Assembly (NCBI GenBank): GCA_023416515.1
Contig: JAEZHP010000060.1
Coordinates: 1-53,864 of the forward strand
Direction: 5' to 3'
Length of the DNA stretch: 53,864 nt
Source of the DNA: Pseudomonadota bacterium
Lineage (GTDB): Bacteria; Pseudomonadota; Alphaproteobacteria; Sphingomonadales; Sphingomonadaceae
Positions 52,038 through 53,864 of this stretch are shown one piece after another (position 1 is the stretch's first letter; each line of letters starts with the position of its first letter). The notes beneath the pieces are model-generated. The model was not told the DNA's origin. It searched no databases and was given only the letters and a program-made list of their open reading frames with translations. The position numbers were made by a program, and so were the translations under genes.

Positions 52038-53834
52038 ATGCCGAGCTATACCGCCCCCGTCCGCGAATCGCGCTTCATCATCGAGGAAGTGCTGGGCGTC
52101 GAGCGCTACTCGAACCTGCCGGGCTTCGAGAATGCGACCCCCGACATGATCGAGGCGATCCTGACCGAGGCGGGCCGCTTCTGCTCAGAGGTGCTGGCGC
52201 CTCTGAACCGGGTCGGCGACGAGGAGGGCTGCACCCGCCACGACGATGGCTCGGTGACGACTCCGACCGGCTTCAAGGATGCCTGGGATCAGTTCGTTGC
52301 AGGCGGCTGGACCGGCCTTTCGGCTCCGGAGGAATATGGCGGGCAGGGCCTTCCGCAGCTGCTCGCCACCGCGGTCAGCGAATATCTCCTATCCGCCAAC
52401 CAGGCCTTCGAAATGTACCATGGCCTGACCATGGGCGCGGAGGCGTCGATCCTGGTCAAGGGAACGGAGGAGCAGAAGCGCACCTATCTGCCCAACATGA
52501 TCGCCGGCAAATGGACCGGTACGATGAACCTGACCGAGCCGCATTGCGGGACCGATCTCGGCCTCCTCAAGACCCGCGCCGAGCCGCAGGCCGACGGCAG
52601 CTACAAGATTTCGGGCACCAAGATCTTCATCTCCTCGGGCGAGCACGACCTTGCCGAGAACATCATCCACTTGGTGCTCGCCAAGATCGCCGGCGCACCT
52701 GACACGGTGAAGGGGATCAGCCTGTTCATCGTGCCCAAGTTCCTGGTCAACGAGGACGGCAGCCTCGGCGAGCGCAATGGAGTCACCTGCGGCTCGATCG
52801 AGCACAAGATGGGCATCCACGGCAACTCGACCTGCGTCATGAACTATGACGATGCGACCGGCTATCTCGTCGGGGAGCCCGAGAAGGGCCTCGCCGCAAT
52901 GTTCATCATGATGAACGCCGCGCGCCTCGGAGTAGGCCTCCAGGGCCTCGCCCAAGGCGAGGTCGCCTACCAGAACGGCGTGACCTACGCGAAGGAGCGC
53001 CGCCAGGGCCGAGCCCTCGTCCCCGACGCCCGCGACCCGAACGCCAAGGCCGACTCGATCATCGTCCATCCCGACGTCCGCCGCATGCTGATGGAGGCCA
53101 AGGCCTTCAACGAGGCGGCGCGCGCGCTTGTCCTGTGGGGAAGCCTCCAGGTCGATCTCTTGCGCCGCGCCCAGGACGAGGAGACCAGGCAGCAGGCCGA
53201 CGATTTGCTCGGCCTCCTGACCCCGGTCATCAAGGGCTACCTCACCGACAAGGGCTTCGAGGCTGCGGTCAACATGCAGCAGGTCTATGGCGGCCACGGC
53301 TATATCCGCGAATGGGGAATGGAGCAGTTCGTCCGCGACGCTCGCATCGCCCAGATCTACGAGGGCACCAACGGCATCCAGGCATTGGACCTGGTCGGCC
53401 GCAAACTTCCCAAGGACGGCGGCCGGGCGATCATGTCCTTCATCAAGATGGTCGGCGACGAGGTCGCGGCCGCCACGGACAATGAGGAACTGAAGCCGCT
53501 CGCGGAAGCGCTCGAGCAGGCCAATGGCGATCTCCAGGCCTCGACGATGTGGCTGATGCAGAACGCGATGGCCAACCCGAACCAGGCCGGCGCCGCGGCC
53601 TATCCCTACATGACCATCATGGGCATCGTCAGCCTCGGCCTGATGTGGCTGCGCATGGCCCGAGTCAGCTCCGACGCGCTCAAGAATGGCAAGGGCGGCG
53701 ATAGCTTCCACGAGAACAAGCTGGTCACCGCCCGCTTCTTTGCCGCCAGGGTGATGCCGGAGACGCTGTCCCTGCGCCGCAAGGTGGAGGCGGGCGCCGA
53801 CACCATCATGGCGCTCCCGGCAGAAGCTTTCTAA
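52038..53834 (+). CDS. Acyl-CoA dehydrogenase, long form with extra C-terminal domain
   Basis: 598 aa. FAD-dependent alpha,beta-dehydrogenation of an acyl-CoA. N-terminal extension (residues 1-30), ACAD domains with TMNLTEPHCGTDL and SGTKIFISSGEHD, the catalytic Glu region YEGTNGIQALDLVGR, and a C-terminal domain beyond normal ACADs, as in DmdC-like (3-methylmercaptopropionyl-CoA) enzymes. Substrate not determined. AAGGAAG precedes the ATG; probably LiuR-regulated. Confidence 0.95.
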   Translation: MPSYTAPVRESRFIIEEVLGVERYSNLPGFENATPDMIEAILTEAGRFCSEVLAPLNRVGDEEGCTRHDDGSVTTPTGFKDAWDQFVAGGWTGLSAPEEYGGQGLPQLLATAVSEYLLSANQAFEMYHGLTMGAEASILVKGTEEQKRTYLPNMIAGKWTGTMNLTEPHCGTDLGLLKTRAEPQADGSYKISGTKIFISSGEHDLAENIIHLVLAKIAGAPDTVKGISLFIVPKFLVNEDGSLGERNGVTCGSIEHKMGIHGNSTCVMNYDDATGYLVGEPEKGLAAMFIMMNAARLGVGLQGLAQGEVAYQNGVTYAKERRQGRALVPDARDPNAKADSIIVHPDVRRMLMEAKAFNEAARALVLWGSLQVDLLRRAQDEETRQQADDLLGLLTPVIKGYLTDKGFEAAVNMQQVYGGHGYIREWGMEQFVRDARIAQIYEGTNGIQALDLVGRKLPKDGGRAIMSFIKMVGDEVAAATDNEELKPLAEALEQANGDLQASTMWLMQNAMANPNQAGAAAYPYMTIMGIVSLGLMWLRMARVSSDALKNGKGGDSFHENKLVTARFFAARVMPETLSLRRKVEAGADTIMALPAEAF

Positions 53835-53838
53835 GCGG

Positions 53839-53861
53839 AGGGGGGGCCGGGAGCCCCCGCC
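53839..53861. terminator. GC hairpin after acyl-CoA dehydrogenase gene
   Basis: GGGGGG...CCCCC at the window edge may be a terminator; the window ends before a T-run can be judged. Confidence 0.3.
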
Positions 53862-53864
53862 CGG

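Overview
The window looks like a chromosomal segment of a GC-rich alphaproteobacterium, most likely order Sphingomonadales. Pointers are the pcm-like/tolC/popZ-like/valS neighbourhood, three Flp pilin genes, a LiuR-type MerR regulator beside a long acyl-CoA dehydrogenase, DUF3008 and DUF411 genes, and REP-like inverted repeats of types common in sphingomonads. Genes are densely packed, many start/stop pairs overlap as ATGA or TGATG, and no intergenic gap exceeds 300 bases. I see no rRNA, CRISPR array, prophage or transposase. Nearly all content is core or conserved accessory metabolism.

Layout. 1-7.1 kb: accD, pyrF, lapA and a large patatin-like protein on the minus strand; a serine beta-lactamase-like hydrolase (+); an endonuclease/exonuclease/phosphatase-family protein and a short ribosome hibernation factor (-). 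7.1-13.4 kb (+): a membrane-anchored acyl-carrier-like protein, radA, cvpA, cysS, an IscU-like protein and a Kef-type antiporter, meeting aroK tail to tail. 13.9-19.3 kb (+): a 60-aa membrane protein, a 602-aa secreted protein, a Xer recombinase, accA and a secreted M48 protease with LysM. 19.4-20.1 kb (-): three Flp pilins with hairpin terminators. 20.1-29.1 kb: a Nudix hydrolase, a methyltransferase, then pcm-like, tolC, popZ-like, an S9 peptidase and valS. 29.1-35.4 kb: a secreted protein, a lipid kinase, hemB, a fused MFS/spermidine synthase-like protein, a GNAT, a gamma-carbonic anhydrase and a lipoprotein. 35.5-38.2 kb: tRNA-Arg(ACG), a DUF411 Tat lipoprotein, a caspase-like secreted protein and a small acidic protein.

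38.2-43.4 kb (-): DUF3008, then an arginine-catabolic cluster (astB, astA and a tightly coupled M20 peptidase), rppH and an HSL-type esterase. 43.5-48.6 kb (+): a lipoprotein, a histone-deacetylase-family amidohydrolase, and a 2-oxoacid:ferredoxin oxidoreductase (korA, a 25-codon membrane microgene, korB, a secreted protein). 48.6-50.9 kb (-): an SDR and purF. 51.0-53.8 kb (+): a lipoprotein, the LiuR-like regulator with a near-perfect operator palindrome, and an acyl-CoA dehydrogenase.

The most interesting items are the microgene between korA and korB, a carboxypeptidase-G2-like enzyme that could stand in for AstE in arginine succinyltransferase catabolism, an IscU-like protein missing two key ligands, a third pilin with an altered cleavage site, and the membrane-anchored ACP-like gene fused translationally to radA. 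No wholly new multi-gene system is obvious. Functions come from motif recognition by eye, without any database search.
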